A DNA stretch of 64,000 bases from Bacteroidota bacterium (lineage in GTDB: Bacteria > Bacteroidota > Bacteroidia > B-17B0 > Aurantibacillaceae). The translations under genes were made by a program, and so were the position numbers. Below the pieces are notes generated by a model. That model ran no database searches, was not told where the DNA came from, and saw only the letters and a list, made by a program, of their open reading frames with translations. Where the stretch lies: positions 1 to 64,000 of the forward strand of contig JAIUNM010000007.1 of NCBI GenBank assembly GCA_020162035.1, read 5' to 3'. Positions 63,909 to 64,000 of the stretch are shown one piece after another. Position 1 is the stretch's first letter, and each line of letters starts with the position of its first letter.

Positions 63909-64000
63909 ATGAAATTCATTAAATTTTTAATTACTTTTTTTATTTTATTATCCTCTTTAAACATTAAATCTCAAACAAAAGACACCATTTATTTAATGAA
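63909..64000 (+). CDS. Exported protein, 5' end only (window edge)
   Basis: ATG 63909 opens a frame that runs off the window; 30 codons are visible. Begins with a signal peptide (KFLITFFILLSSLNIKSQ) followed by TKDTIYLM, a start common to Bacteroidota exported proteins. The family cannot be named from this much. Confidence 0.7.
   Translation, partial: MKFIKFLITFFILLSSLNIKSQTKDTIYLM

Overview
The window looks like chromosomal DNA of a low-GC (about 30 percent by eye) member of the phylum Bacteroidota. The evidence is type IX secretion (T9SS) sorting domains, a PorP/SprF-like protein, several families largely confined to this phylum (DUF6089, DUF3822, DUF5686, DUF3109), repeated promoter cores of the form TAnnTTTG, and no recognisable Shine-Dalgarno sequences. 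A futalosine-pathway menaquinone gene (mqnC-like) argues for a Sphingobacteriales, Cytophagales or Chitinophagales type of lineage rather than a typical Flavobacteriaceae. Species cannot be told from the sequence.

Layout. 1-4.5 kb is accessory DNA. It holds a tandem 328-bp repeat, each copy carrying a small GIY-YIG nuclease gene that ends in a tRNA 3'-half look-alike and a terminator. It also holds a RelE/ParE-type toxin-antitoxin pair and a leftward cluster of secreted or lipoprotein genes with long G/C homopolymers and a fibre-like gene broken by an in-frame stop. 4.6-19.8 kb is mostly core: rsgA, a thiolase, a thioredoxin/acyltransferase/methyltransferase operon, mtgA plus a serine hydrolase, a DAHP synthase/chorismate mutase fusion, rsmD, a RecD-like helicase, an outer-membrane beta-barrel and trmN6. 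19.8-32.3 kb is an envelope region: a protein with about 22 copies of an 18-residue helical repeat, a methyltransferase, ybaB, a thioesterase, a DUF5686 protein, a TlpA-like protein and two SPOR-domain proteins.

32.4-42 kb has a ferredoxin, L-2-hydroxyglutarate oxidase, an FAH-family hydrolase, a T9SS-sorted subtilisin, a DUF4340 protein and a PorP-like protein paired with a large lamin-tail/CotH/T9SS protein. 42-49.6 kb has an unusually long amidophosphoribosyltransferase and a complete suf operon (order A-B-C-D-S-E from its promoter). 49.8-60.5 kb has a periplasmic binding protein, a DUF3109 protein, an RmlD-like reductase, a flippase, dut, a threonine-dehydrogenase-like SDR, trhO, hmgA and a DegT aminotransferase/acyltransferase-like pair. 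60.6-64 kb has tRNA-Lys, mqnC, a small HTH regulator facing a perfect 26-bp palindrome, and a rightward cluster: a secreted six-cysteine protein, two membrane-anchored thioredoxin-fold proteins (one without cysteines) and a further secreted protein cut by the window edge.

How parts work together. The suf genes build Fe-S clusters of the kind needed by the ferredoxin and the radical-SAM MqnC. RsmD, TrmN6, TrhO and RsgA serve ribosome and tRNA maturation. Many remaining genes encode exported, lipid-anchored or outer-membrane proteins. The best candidates for undescribed biology are the GIY-YIG/tRNA-tail tandem repeat at 1-527, the 62.0-64.0 kb regulator-palindrome-cysteine-rich cluster, and an inverted repeat at the predicted start of suf transcription.
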